Positions 11,801-22,634 of a DNA stretch of 64,000 nucleotides are shown here, one piece after another (within the stretch, counting starts at the first letter, position 1; the number at the start of each line of letters is the position of its first letter). A program made the translations under genes and the position numbers. The stretch spans positions 620,001 through 684,000 of the forward strand of contig VWND01000016.1 in NCBI GenBank assembly GCA_009599575.1, read 5' to 3'. The notes beneath the pieces were generated by a model. The model did no database searches. It had not been told where the DNA came from and saw only the letters and a program-made list of their open reading frames with translations. This stretch comes from Blumeriella jaapii (Eukaryota; Ascomycota; Leotiomycetes; Helotiales; Drepanopezizaceae).

Positions 11801-12250
11801 AAGCGTTCGTTGCGAAAATAGAAAATCGCAAATAAAAGCGCCAGAAATCGTCGTGCGTATTTATTACAAGCATTTTAAATTCGTTTTCGGCCTTTTAAAC
11901 GTCGAAAAAATCGGCTAGGAAATCGGCGATTTTTTTAATTAATTTTTCGGAAAATATAAAATCGGAACGGTCTAAGATACGCGGAATAAAATTTTTTTTT
12001 GCTACGCCTTCGGTTTAATCGAATATATAATTTTTGCGAAATCGATCGCTAGCGAAATAATCGTAGTAAAATTCGAAGTTGTCGAGAATTTTGGTTTTTT
12101 AATAGCGTGTTTTATAATTTTTATTATTATTTAATTTAAATTTAAAATTCGAAACGCGTTTTATACGAATTAGTCGAAAGTCAGCAAATAAATAAGAATT
12201 ATAACGTTTAAAAAGCGCGTTAAAGTTTTGGCTATTAAAGGAAAATTTAA
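11801..12250 (-). pseudogene. B1 gag relic (partial)
   Basis: Minus-strand capsid fragment matching B3 gag (40840-41283): blocks corresponding to NFEFYYDYFASDRF, VVKKFLILRILNRSDF and ADFLADFSDVQKAEDEFK. It is truncated by the B2 insertion. No zinc knuckle is in this piece. Confidence 0.65.
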
Positions 12251-12814
12251 AAAAAGTTCGCGAAAAGCGTGGAGGTTGGTTTGTAGCGTTTGTTAATTAA
12301 AATAAAACGTTGCGAAGAAAAAAAGGAGCAGCGGGTTCGCGATTGGCAGAAACACGTTCGATAAATTTTATTAAACGCTTTAATTAAAAGGTTTGTCGCA
12401 GTCGTATAATTTTTGGAAATTGTTATTTACGCTTTTGCGCTTTTTTTAATTAATTTTGCAAAAGTTTTAATTAAACGCTTTTAGCGCTAAGCTGTAAAAA
12501 AAAATGGCAGGCGAAATGGTTGGCGCTTTATTTTTTTTTTTTTTTTTTTTTTTTCGAAAAAAGGATTGTTTTTCAAAAGAAAAAGCTTTAGGAGGAGGCT
12601 GCTTTTTCGCTGATTAAAAAAAGAAAGGTTAAGGTGTAATAGCAGAAGCTGAAAAGCTTTATTAAAAGGGGGATCGTTAAACAAAAGCTATTTTTCGCAA
12701 AATGCGGAAATAAGCCTTTTTACGACCGGTCGATCATTTTGGTATACCCCGTAAGAAATTCGAGAAAAAAGATAATTTACGCCGTCGCTAGCGTAGAAAA
12801 AAAATTGTTGATAA
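12251..12814 (-). other. B1 leader between LTR and gag
   Basis: The non-coding leader of family B, matching 40264-40800 of B3. It contains the marker cgaccggtcg palindrome (about 12724) and homopolymer T runs (about 12531-12554). No gene is seen. Confidence 0.6.
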
Positions 12815-12990
12815 TATAAAGATTTAATTAATCGAAGGGCTAAAAGATTAGTCAACTGGTCGCCGTGTTTATATAATATAAGAAACGAGCCTTTAGTTTT
12901 GTAATAAAAATATTTATTTAGAATTAATAACTGCAGAAGGCAAAAGTTGCTAAGAGAAAAGAGCCTTATATATATAAATAAACTTCATAG
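12815..12990 (-). repeat. B1 5' LTR, inner part
   Basis: The first 176 bp, in plus orientation, of the minus-strand 5' LTR. It is interrupted at 12990 by A2; the remainder is at 30482-30574. This inner part is clearly RIP-mutated while the outer part is not. Confidence 0.88.
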
Positions 12991-13257
12991 TATAAAACGG
13001 TGATACCTTGTATTGATGGGAGTTGGTAGTTTTAACTATGGTCGAGGCATGGACTTCTCCGAGACCCCCTGCCATTGACTATTTTCAACAGGTATAAAAG
13101 CAAAGCATTCTTTTAAATAGTATTATAAGCACGCAATTCAATTTATACTTTCATTTATTTTTATTTTATTTTTTTTAATCTTTTCTAAAGATTCTTTAGA
13201 TTACTTTACCCACCGATATATGGCCGTATTAGTTTGGTTTTTCTATTTACTTTTACA
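12991..13257 (+). repeat. A2 5' LTR
   Basis: A 267-bp LTR starting TATAAAACGG and ending CTTTTACA. The outer left half (for example gatgggagttgg and gaccccctgcc) is near pristine; the inner half is mutated. The TATAAAAG box lies near its middle. Confidence 0.93.
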
Positions 13258-14028
13258 TTTGATAATTTACGCAGAAATTTAAATTTCGGTGTTTTGTTTT
13301 TATATATTCGCCGATGCATTTTTTAAATTCGCAATCAAAATCGACTTCGATATTTCGCCACTACGGCTTAAAGGATTTTTTATATAATATTATTCGCAGC
13401 TACATTATATAAAAAACTTTTAATAGCTTTTTTTATTTTGCGCATAATTATTAAATTATAAAAATGTAATATATTTCAGAAACGTTTAAAATTACGGTCA
13501 GGCAATTCTGAACCGTGCGAAATTTAAAGCTCGAAAATCGCTTTTTTATTTAAAAATAACAAATCGAATATTAATTCGTACGTTTCGATCGCCGCGCTCG
13601 GCCCTTTTGAATTAAATCTTTTTTGGTCAAACGCTTAACGAAAACTCAACTTTTTGATTTTGCGCTTTATGATTGTAGCAATTACAATTTGCGGCTTTTT
13701 ATTAAAAGTAGTAAAAAGATGGCTGTACATGCATTAATTTAAGCTACGAAATATCGAGACCGTGGATTATATAATAATATTATATCAATTTAGTTAATTT
13801 ACTAAAAAATAAGTTTTTTAATATATTATTTAAATGTTTGGACGCAATTTCATTTTATTTAATTTCTTTAGAAAATACAAAGACTTTTTTAATAGTTTTT
13901 TTATTAAAAACGATTTTTTTCGCATTAAAGATTTTTAATTTGCAATTTTAGAAAACATTTATTTATTTAATTCAAATTTTATTAATATTTTTATTAATAT
14001 TATAAACAACGACGCTTTTCGTTTTTTT
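13258..14028 (+). other. A2 leader upstream of gag
   Basis: Non-coding AT-rich leader. The primer-binding site should start at its left end, but it is too altered for me to name the tRNA. No gene is visible. Confidence 0.5.
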
Positions 14029-14380
14029 ATGCGAGGCCGTATGCTTTTTTCTGGCTCCCCTGATGCATTTTTATTTCATAGCGCCAACGTTACCGATTTT
14101 ATCGAAAAATATAAAGAAACTTGCGAGGATTTCGGAGTTTTTAAAATTAAAATATTCGATAAACTTTCTCGTTATTATAATCTAATTATTAAAAATATTA
14201 TTAAATCGATAAATAAATGAAAGGTTATTAGGGCTCGAAATTAGCGTAAGCTAGTTAAAGCTTTGAAATCGGAATTCCGAAATTACGATCGCTAGCAAAT
14301 TCGCGATACTATCGCTTTTTTTAAACAGTTTATTATAACAATTCGCTAAATTAAAAAATTCAAAGTTTATTATCGTATTT
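14029..14380 (+). pseudogene. A2 gag, N-terminal part
   Basis: Capsid N-terminus, in an open frame to about 14220. It reads SGSPDAFLFHSANVTDFIEK then YKETCEDFG and FDKLSRYYNL, matching the fungal gypsy gag pattern of an N-terminal target followed by DFL..YE.LCEDYG and LPRYCD. It is split by C and resumes at 20558. Stops after 14218 are at former Trp/Gln codons. Confidence 0.8.
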
Positions 14381-14583
14381 TGTTGGTATCACATAAGGGG
14401 GGTTGTGTATACATAGGGTTGAGATATTGCAATAACTGGGGTTGTATTGCGAAAGAGATCTAAGGAGTAAACTAGCTACCGCACGGAGTATATGTAGGTA
14501 GGGCTGCACGCTTGCAGCCTACCGTGGTCACGTGGGCTGATCATGTAATTGTGCGCATGATCAGCCACCACCATATACCCACA
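14381..14583 (-). repeat. C 3' LTR
   Basis: A 203-bp LTR matching 20350-20552. It contains two hairpins: ggtagggctgc/gcagcctacc (14497-14507 with 14514-14523, one bulge) and a perfect 11-bp stem ggctgatcatg/catgatcagcc (14535-14545 with 14556-14566). Confidence 0.95.
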
Positions 14584-14689
14584 CTGGCAACTCTTTTATA
14601 AAGATTAATTATAGCTAGCTAGTCTCCTTTTAATTATATATGTAATCGTCTTCTTTCCTACTCGTCTCCTTTCTACTGTTTCTCTACCC

Positions 14690-15420
14690 AACCTTCTATT
14701 TTTACGTCAATTTCGTTTTTATTAATAAAAGTAGTAAAAACCTTATTAAAGTTTGCCTTCGTTATAGCATCCGCCGGATTGTCTTTTCCGTCAATCCATC
14801 TTACCTTTAATAACTTTCTTTTTTCATAGCTCTAGCGGAAAGCTATAATATCGATTATAAAGCGTTTCTCTTTTGTTATTTCTAATTTGACCAAACACTT
14901 ATACAAAAAAAGTATAAATCCGTATAAATTACTACTAAAATATCGGAAAGATTAAGCTTTTAAATAATCATACGTAAAATTGTAGCGATGCAAATAGCGA
15001 TATTTATCCCAAAAACCATTCCGTATATTTCTGAAGCTAATACGCTTCGTATAACCCTCTGACATTTGATTAAGCTTGCTGCAATTAGATTTCCCTTTAT
15101 TTTAAATAAATTGTCAAACTGCATTTTATTGGCTAGAAAAACTTCGTAGCCAATTTGCGAATTACAGTTTTTGTTATTAGCAAATAAGCCATCGACAAAT
15201 ACAAATAATTTTGCAATAGCAAAATCAATTTGTATAAATAAAAATCTTCGATTTTAATTATTTATTATCTATCGAATTCGTTTATTAATTGTATCGATAT
15301 TTAACTAAACAAAATTTTCCATTTATATTTGTACAGCTATTAAAGAGTCGAAAATAGCCTCGGGTTAATACAAACTAGCAATATAAGCTTTTCGAGCGCG
15401 CTGAACGAAATAATTGCTCC
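14690..15420 (-). pseudogene. C RNase H relic
   Basis: The last domain of copia pol. The C-terminal signature is very clear: KVRWIDGKDNPADAITKANF followed by INKNEIDVKIEGWVEK (about 14690-14815, minus strand). Upstream are MGAIISFSALEKLILL and other degraded blocks of the fungal copia RNase H. Ends are approximate; RIP stops are present. Confidence 0.85.
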
Positions 15421-16450
15421 CATCGTCCTTGATTAGCTCGAATTTCTTTGCTTAATCCTTCTGTCTGAAAAAAATAAAACTCTTTGGCCCTTTTGACTTA
15501 TATAAAGCTTCTTCGTTAAAGGTCAAAACGTTGCTTTCACTCAGTATATTCTTAGGCTTCGCATTAAAATCTGCTGCTTGCAATTCGGCCTTTTCTAAAG
15601 CCGAAAAAAACGTCGTCTGCTAGCTGTAACGTATCGTCTGTTTATATTCCCACGATTGCGAAAGCAGAAATAATAGAAATAAATAAGCAAAGGTCGTATA
15701 TTAACGTAATTATATAAAATTTGTTTTTTATAATGCTTATAATACGTATTCTACCAATGCGTGCCTGCTTTTGCTATATCGTACAAAAGCTTATGAATCA
15801 GCAGAATCGAGCCTTTTGGGTAGCTAAATCGTAGCTTTTTAAAAAGATGCGCTAAAATCTGCCTTTTTAAAAACTTATTAGCGCTTACATAAGCTTGAGT
15901 AATATCTCTTAAATGTAATATAACGTTGCAAATATATTCGAAGGTTGGAGCGAAAGCTATAATTAATCTTTGGCTGTTTCGCTGAATAATAGGTGATTAG
16001 GTAAAAATATCGTATTTTTTATCGTCGTTATAAGCTTAAATTACCAATCTAGATTTTTCGAATAGTATAATTGTATTTTTGCTTTTGATTTTATTTATAA
16101 TTCGTGAATTAAAAATTCGGCCGTAGTGGAAAATAGGATTGTATTGTATAATTTTAAACGCTTTTTTTAATCAAGCCTTTTATTTCCATTCTTCTAAAAG
16201 CTTCAAAAGGCTCGCCGGGGATTGTAATAACACCTTTTTAACGTAGCTTAACTAAGTATTTAGCATCTGCCTTCTTTTTATATATAAGATAGCTTGCAAT
16301 ACAGTCGTCGAGAAAGTTGGTTTTGGTAGTTTTTGCAAAAAACAATATATTAATATTATCCTTTTTTATATTTCTTTTTTTAAATTCGTAAAACTCGTCA
16401 GTTATAAGTAACTGCTGCTATTGCTTTTTAATTTTTCGGAAAAAAACGCG
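15420..16450 (-). pseudogene. C reverse transcriptase relic
   Basis: Copia-type RT on the minus strand. Readable blocks in order: PFEAFRRMEIKGLIKKGV (about 16160-16220), FEKSRLVIWAYNDDKKYDIF with Trp now a stop, SPIIQRNSQRLIIAFAPTFE, LRDITQAYVSANKFLKRQI (motif A region) and LLYDIAKAGTHWW (about 15750), the copia LYG...AG.HW motif. The downstream TDDT-like region is degraded. Confidence 0.88.
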
Positions 16451-16575
16451 TATTCTAGTACCTTGGCGAATTTGTGTAATTTCTGAAGGTTGAATTAGTA
16501 GTGCAATCAGTTCTGCAACAGACTGTACAATTGTAGCTGGTGCAATCAGTTCTGCAACAAGCTGTACAATTATAA

Positions 16576-16920
16576 CTAATAATGCAATAGTCGCAGCTGG
16601 TGGTGTGACTTCTGGAAAATACTCCTTAACAACTGGTTCATCGGGGTTTTCACCGCCCGATTCGTAATAAGACTTGACTGACGTAATTCGGAAGTCTGAA
16701 GTTTTATCGTTGATTTGAATTTTGCAAGTATTGTCATTTCTTGAAATAAGCTTGTAAAGGCCTGACCAATCTCTTTTTTTTCTATATACGCGTACGTTTG
16801 ATTACAAGGAAAAATTAAGTATTTCCAAGGTATTCGGGCCATTTCTAATGCGTAAAGCTTTCGAAACTTTGCGTTCAGCCTGGATTCGCCGAATTTTTTA
16901 GGTTGCAAAGCGTAATACAT
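16576..16920 (-). pseudogene. C linker between integrase and RT
   Basis: An open minus-strand stretch of 114 codons lying between the integrase core and RT. Its start resembles the K.AM.E..KL.A.RQ segment and its middle the WTGPF.L segment of fungal copia integrase C-termini, but frames shift, so only the position in the polyprotein is secure. Confidence 0.5.
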
Positions 16921-17700
16921 CGCGTTTTTTCGTTACAAAAGCAAAAAGAGCGTCTGTTTTTAATAAACGGAAGTATGCGCCGTATACCAGTAAAATAAAT
17001 ACAATACCGCCTAAATTTGCAATATCGTTTATAGCTTTAAAAACTATTTTCAGAATCATATGCTTATCGAGGCCTTTATCCTTCAGTTGCTCTTTCAGAA
17101 TATTATAAATTCGTTTGAAAAAACCGTAGTAACGTTCTATTTTGCTAATATTATTATAAGCTTCGACTAAAACGATTTTGATATTATATCTTATAAAGCG
17201 TACTTATTAACGAAACTTTTAAGAAATTAAATTGGTTTCTAAATTAACGACAATTATATCGGATGGACCTAGGTAAAAATCGATTTAATACAGCCGAAAT
17301 GTATTTTATACGTGTTTTACAATTATATTTTTTAAAAAACCACCAAAATTGTAAATGGTCGCTGAATCTACGATATAAAAAACTAAATCGCCGTTAATAT
17401 ATATAATATTTACAATCACCGAATAATTAAATTTATAATCGTTTTTTAATAAAATTTTAAATCGGCGAAAAGCTTGCTCGTGTAATTGGCATTGGGAACA
17501 GTATTTGGCAATTTTTTTTAAAATAGCAATCTCGAATTTCTACTCTGCTTATTCCAGAATAACTACAAAGCGCTATACAAAAAAATGTTCTTATTATTTA
17601 TAAATCTAACGTAGTTCGAGTTTTGTAAAATAGCAAAATAAGATTTCTTAGGTGTTAAGCAACATAAATAAATATTTCTATTTCCGAACTACTAATACGC
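16921..17700 (-). pseudogene. C integrase relic
   Basis: Copia integrase on the minus strand. It reads CQLHEQAFRRFKILLK (zinc-finger end), then FNYSVIVNIIYINGDLVFYI and VDSATIYNFGGFL (first catalytic Asp region), LGPSDIIVVNLETNLIS (second Asp lost, former D-A-G-T-N-F) and VEAYNNISKIERYYGFFKRI (the H-x-S-x-G-K-V-E-R-Y-H motif with His to Tyr; Glu retained). The match to fungal copia is close. Confidence 0.88.
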
Positions 17701-18390
17701 CAGAGCCATTTTTCTGTATAAGCATATTATGCAAATTATCGAAATAAATATAAAAAGCATTCATATTCTTTAAACAAATTAAAAAAAAATATTAATATTA
17801 ATAATATAAAATTTAATTTTGCTAATAAATATTATAATAAAAACTATTCTTTGGATATTTGCAAAAGTTATCTTAAAGCTAATCGTATTTTCCTTCGAAA
17901 AAAAATTAAAAGCAAATTGGAATAGCAATTTTTTAAAAGCTTTAAATTAAAATATACCACCTGAAAACTTGCTAATTGCATCCGAATTTAAAAGAAATCC
18001 TTGGAACTTGTGTAAAAAAGTATTTCGAGCCTGAAATATACGTTTTCAGTGGGGGTTTATCGTTTTTTTAAATAAATGGATTTATAAAATCAAGTTTTGT
18101 AAAAGCGTGGTAGGCAGATCGCTTTTGTAAAATAGTTAAAACTTCGACTTCTACTATTTTACCAGCTTTTATATAAAAAGTTTGAATAAAAAAATTGTCG
18201 TTTTGATATTTATTCCTATCGTAATAACCGTTTTCGGCGTTCCATATGTTGTATTGACCGGGAAAGGAGAAAAGGGCGTCTTCCAATCCTTCAACGCTTT
18301 CGTATTGCGTAAGAAAGCTTGTGTATTGTTGTATAATCGAGGGAGCTCCGGTGAAATGGACTTTATTAGCGTTGTATTCGTCGTATACTT
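17700..18390 (-). pseudogene. C protease region relic
   Basis: Between the gag knuckle and integrase. SAYHAFTKLDF (about 18080-18115) and LQNMNAFYIYFDNL (about 17720-17760) match segments that flank the protease in fungal copia polyproteins; the D-T/S-G box itself I could not find. Frames are broken by several stops. Confidence 0.6.
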
Positions 18391-20013
18391 TCTTACGTTT
18401 TTTTTAGGAAATGTTTTGTTAACCAGCAGTTTATTTTCTTGCATATCCAACACTTTTTAAATTAGGAAAAAATTGTTAAAACCGCCTAAATAGCCTTTTC
18501 GGCCTCGTCCTCCTTTAAATAAGCTTTTGTCTTGATAGTTTTTACCGAAACGTTTTTTTCGCGACCTCTACTTCTGTAGATTCGGTCTATGTAATAGCTT
18601 TCATTTTGATTTGCAAAAGTTTGAAAAAGCTGGGAGATAATAGAAGTTAATTTTCGTAACTAAATTTTTCGTTCAATAGTCTTAATTGTATTGCGCAGCT
18701 GGAATGCGACGCTTTTATACGTATTTGCAGAGTCTATTAAGACGTATCTGCATTTTTGTACGCTATTGCAAGCGCTAATAATTTAGTTTCGCAAATGATT
18801 ATCGCTTTCGTACTTTTTAATAAAAACTTGTTGATATAGCGCTAGTTTTTCGAATATGATTTTTAAGCATTTCAAGCGCGATTTGCCAAAGTTTTCAGCC
18901 TGTATTCTTTTGTATATAATCGTACGCTATATTATCAGATAGAATTTACGGTTTTCAGTCGTTTCGAAGTAAACTTTTATAAAACTAATTATCACGCCAA
19001 ACTGGTAGTTTTTACGAATTATAGTATTGCAGTAATAGGCGTCAGCTGCTTTTTTAAGTATATGCGGAAAGGCTTTTGCGTATAAGCTTTCGGGCAAATT
19101 GTATAAATCGCACAAACTGTAGAACTTTTTCAGCTTTACGTAAAATATATCCCATATTCCATTTTCGTATTTTATTTTATTTTTATAGTACATCTTGCTA
19201 AAATTCAGAATTAGCTGTGCAGAATTATTTCTTTTTTGTAAGATTTGACTTGTGTTTTTTCGTCGTCGCTTAAGGGTTTATCGGAAAAGTCGTTGCTTTT
19301 AATTTTGGAAATTTTCGTTTTGTTTTTAAAATTGTATAACGTTTTGCCTCGTATAAAAAGTGTATTACGTACGCTATTATCGCTACTTTTGGTAGATATT
19401 TTGGTTGTTCGTAACGCATAAACGTTGGCTAGGCTGTTTTTTGCTTTTTGAAATCTATTTTTATCGCTCTCGATATAAGCATTTCCATTATTATAATAAT
19501 TTTCGCTCCCAGCAATTGATTTAAATAAAAAAGGCAAGGGTGGGTTTTCCTTTTTACTTTTGAAAGCCACCTCGTAGCTAAGTCCTTTAATTTTCATTTG
19601 TTATCGCTTTTTTATCTGCAGAAGTAAAAAGGATAGATTTAATCTTTTGGAGTATCGCTGCTAAACGATTTGCATAGCTATCATTTCGGTCTTTAATAAA
19701 TAAGGCTATATTAATTTTATAAGTAAACAAATGGTTGTAAAAATTGCGTCTTAAAAAAGCGTATGCAATACTAAATAAATCGGCGTTCCAATCAGCAAAA
19801 TCTTTTTGAAAAAACTCCTATAAGCCCTTTTTTTAAACGTATTTGTATTCTGCCTTATATCGTTTTAGAAAAAGGTAAATCCATCCATTTACGGCAAGCG
19901 GTTTAGTAAATAGCTGATTTTGGTTTGAATTGCTTTAGCCAAAGGTCGGTATCGATTTCGAAATCTAGGTCGAATAAAAGGTTTCGAATGGGATAGAAAA
20001 ATATTTTCGACAT
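18391..20013 (-). pseudogene. C gag relic with zinc knuckle
   Basis: Copia gag on the minus strand, from an ATG at 20013. The capsid part is well preserved: NLPESLYAKAFPHILKKAAD (about 19060-19120), FETTENRKFYLI (about 18950) and SDNHLRNQIISACNSVQKC (about 18780). The knuckle reads KCWICKKINCWLTKH near 18400-18460. Frameshifts separate the 19211-19597 and 18927-19193 open stretches. The role is packaging of element RNA. Confidence 0.8.
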
Positions 20014-20349
20014 TTTGGCTGCTTTTGCTTGCAATCAGAGGGGTTGCAAAATCGAATTGGGTTGGTTGTTGCTGTTTTTGGTGCGCAGGCTGCAGGCTCG
20101 GGCTTGGCGCAAATAAGTGGGTTTTTGTTGATTTTGGTTTTGGTTGCGCAAGCTAGGCGCGAGCGTATAAAACGCGTACAATCAAGGGGTCACCTTTTAA
20201 TACCTGATCTCAGCTATTCCGAAAAAGTCGTCGATTTTAGCGTAGCTCCAAAGTGCAGAAAAGGGTCGCTTTTTGCACCGTTTTGCTACCTCTTTTTTAA
20301 TAAAAACCTAGCTGCTCTGTGGTTAACAGTAAAGTCAACTACTGATCAG
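20014..20349 (-). other. C leader between 5' LTR and gag
   Basis: The minus-strand leader of C, less AT-rich than its surroundings. The primer-binding site should lie against the LTR at 20349; the sequence there (minus strand ctgatcagtag) I cannot match to a tRNA. The plus-strand open frame here is a shadow. Confidence 0.5.
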
Positions 20350-20552
20350 TGTTGGTATCATATAAGGGGGGTTGTGTATACATAGGGTTGAGATATTGCA
20401 ATAACTGGGATTGTATTGCGAAAAAGATTTAAGGAGTAAACTAGCTACCGCACGAAGTATATGTAGGTAGGGCTGCACGCTTGCAGCCTACCGTGGTCAC
20501 GTGGGCTGATCATGTGATTGTGCGCATGATCAGCCACCACCATATACCCACA
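20350..20552 (-). repeat. C 5' LTR
   Basis: A 203-bp LTR equal to 14381-14583 but for six transitions. It holds the same two hairpins (20466-20476 with 20483-20492; 20504-20514 with 20525-20535). Confidence 0.95.
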
Positions 20553-20557
20553 TATTT

Positions 20558-21900
20558 ATACGAGAGTTTTTAACGTTTTCGTTAATAAAAAGGTCTTAAG
20601 CGAGATTAAGCAGAAAAGATTGTTTTTATTTGGCCTTTTAATTAATATTCGTAATAAAACTATTAAGCATTTTAAAATTGATAAACAAAACTTTGAAACT
20701 TTCGATTAATATTTTAAATTTGTGAAGTTCGTTTTTAAATAAAACTAAAGCGAACGTATTATCGAAGTTATAAACCAAAAGAAATCTTTTTTTTTTATTT
20801 ACAAAAAAAACGTGGAAGCTTTAATACAGAAATATGCCCAGCCATCAAAAATTACCGAAATCGCTAAAAAACAACCAATTATTATATTATTTAATCGTTT
20901 TGCAAAGCTTATTAGCTTGGAAAAGCTTAATAAAAATATCGAAATTTTCGTATTAAAATTTACCGATATTAAAATTTAAGAATTTTAAAGCAAAATCGAG
21001 AGTTTTATGCAATAGCAGAAAAAACTTTTTTACGTTAACTCGGATAATAAAAACGATTAAAATAGCTTTTATAATAATTATTTTTCTTAAAATGCGCGAA
21101 GCGATCAGCTTCGCTAAGCTATCGTAAAAATAATGGCTGTCCAATAGCAATCTTTTTGTGTTAGCGATCAGAATCAGCGAAATATTAATATAATAACGAT
21201 TATTAAAAAAAAAAAGAAAATTAACGCGGAAATCAAAATCGCGGCTATTAAAATAATAAAAGTAATTATTAAAACAGATCCTGTGGCTTTAAATGCGGAT
21301 TCTGTAATAATAGAAAAATTCACTGCGAAAAATCTTATATTCGTTTTAAATGCAAAGCATTTAATTTTTGTATAAATAATAGTATTTGTTATATTAATAA
21401 ATATAAAACGATTTGCTTCGGACCGACGGAAGCAGAAATAAGCCTTTTTAATAAAACTGAAAATCAGAGCTAATTAAATATTATTCGCTTAAAAATAAAA
21501 AGTACGAAATAGAACGATTGCTTAAAAAACAGGAAAAATGCAAAAACGATTTTTATTAATAAAAGAAAAAATATTCCAAAAGGTATATTAATCAAAAAAA
21601 AAACCTTTATTTTAAATGTAAATGAAATTCAAATATATAAATAAAAAATAAATATATATATTATTAATGCAATTATCGCATTTGCAAATATTATAACTGC
21701 ATAATTAAGCCAGCGAATCATAAAAAAGCAAAATGCTTTTGTTTTATTCGTTAAACCGACTAATATAAAAAAAAACGTCAGAATCGAAAAAAAAAAAAAA
21801 TTTAAAATTCGAAAAAAAACCGATAAAACTATTAAAAAAACGCTTATAATAGAAAAAATTAACGACGATATAAAAAATATCGATACCGATATTCCGATTT
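20558..21900 (+). pseudogene. A2 gag, C-terminal part
   Basis: Resumes directly after the C insertion: RVFNVFVNKKVLSEIKQKRL and LFGLLINIRNKTIKHFKIDK match the VLSE..Q..WFL.GLP..LR..L segment of fungal gypsy gag. The rest (from about 21000) is a low-complexity, stop-rich region leading toward protease; I see no clear zinc knuckle, though Cys-to-Tyr changes could hide one. Confidence 0.65.
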
Positions 21901-22028
21901 AAATTATTTAAAAAATACCAGCTTTTAAGCGCTTATTACTAATATAAAACGAAAAATAAATCGACAAATATATCAGCTCCGAAGCCGTCGACGAAACTAT
22001 TAAAAAAATTATAAAACAGAAAATTAAA

Positions 22029-22634
22029 TTGAAATTCAACGATTTATTTAGCATAAAAGAAAAATTCGATAAAATTATTAATAAACAAATTTTTGTATTA
22101 AAAAAAAACAAAAAAATTAAAATCATTCGAAAAAAAAACGATTTTAAATTAGAAAAAAATCAAAAAGAAATTTATAATATCGCAATTAATTTAGCCGATA
22201 AAAAGAAATTCTCGGAAAAAATCAGCTTTTTGGCCTTTGCTATAAAAACCCAAAAATCAAAACGACGAAACTGCTTTTACACGGCTATAAAAGCGCTAAA
22301 AATAAAAATAATGCTTAAAAAAAGTACGACCGCCCTCGCCCTATTCGACAATAGAGCCGAAATTAATTGCATAGACCAGAAAACAATCGAAATTAGTAAT
22401 ATTCCGATTATCACCGACAAACGAATAATTTATACGATCGTTAATAAAAATATTATTAAATTTAATAAAATTATACGAAATATAAAAGTCGACGTTGAAA
22501 GTATTGTTATTTATAAAAACTTTTTAATAATAAAAAAATGCTTTTATTCTATTATTTTTGAAATGCTCTGGATTCTAAAAAATTTCGTCAGCTTTAAATA
22601 TACCGAAAACGGCCAAATAAAAGTTTTTTTTTAA
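22029..22634 (+). pseudogene. A2 aspartic protease relic (201-codon open stretch)
   Basis: Protease domain between gag and RT, open for 201 codons despite RIP. The active site reads ALFDNRAEINCID: the catalytic D-S-G has become D-N-R (22347-22355), both changes G to A. Downstream, IIRNIKVDVESIVIYKNFLI and FYSIIFEMLWI correspond to the second half of the fold. It is open but catalytically dead, so it is listed as a relic. Confidence 0.85.

Larger units (their letters stand above)
11796..12990 (-). mobile_element. Family B copy B1, 5' internal region and inner part of 5' LTR
   Basis: Reverse complement of the 5' part of family B, aligning to 40087-41283 of B3. Reading on the minus strand from right to left: the inner part of the 5' LTR (12815-12990), the leader, then gag up to the B2 insertion. 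The LTR is cut by A2 and finishes at 30478-30574, giving 269 bp in total once the 4-bp duplication is removed. The rest of B1 is outside the window. Confidence 0.88.
14381..20552 (-). mobile_element. Family C Ty1/copia retrotransposon (complete, minus strand)
   Basis: A full-length copia element: 203-bp LTRs at both ends, TG...CA bounded, flanked by the 5-bp duplication tattt (14376-14380 and 20553-20557). On the minus strand the order is gag, protease, integrase, RT, RNase H, the copia order. It splits the gag of A2. It is much less AT-shifted than its surroundings and many motifs remain readable, so it arrived late or met little RIP. The two LTRs differ at six sites, all transitions. Confidence 0.95.

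Noticed and set aside
11196..12990. Self-integration (autointegration) of one family B element as the source of the inverted arrangement
   Set aside because: The right part has its own LTR and leader and a second B leader lies beyond 30575, so separate nested insertions explain it better; the outer ends are off the window, so it is not fully excluded.
12991..13257. Solo LTR of family A
   Set aside because: Its partner at 30211-30477 has the same length, the interior between them is a complete A element, and the flanks form a target duplication.
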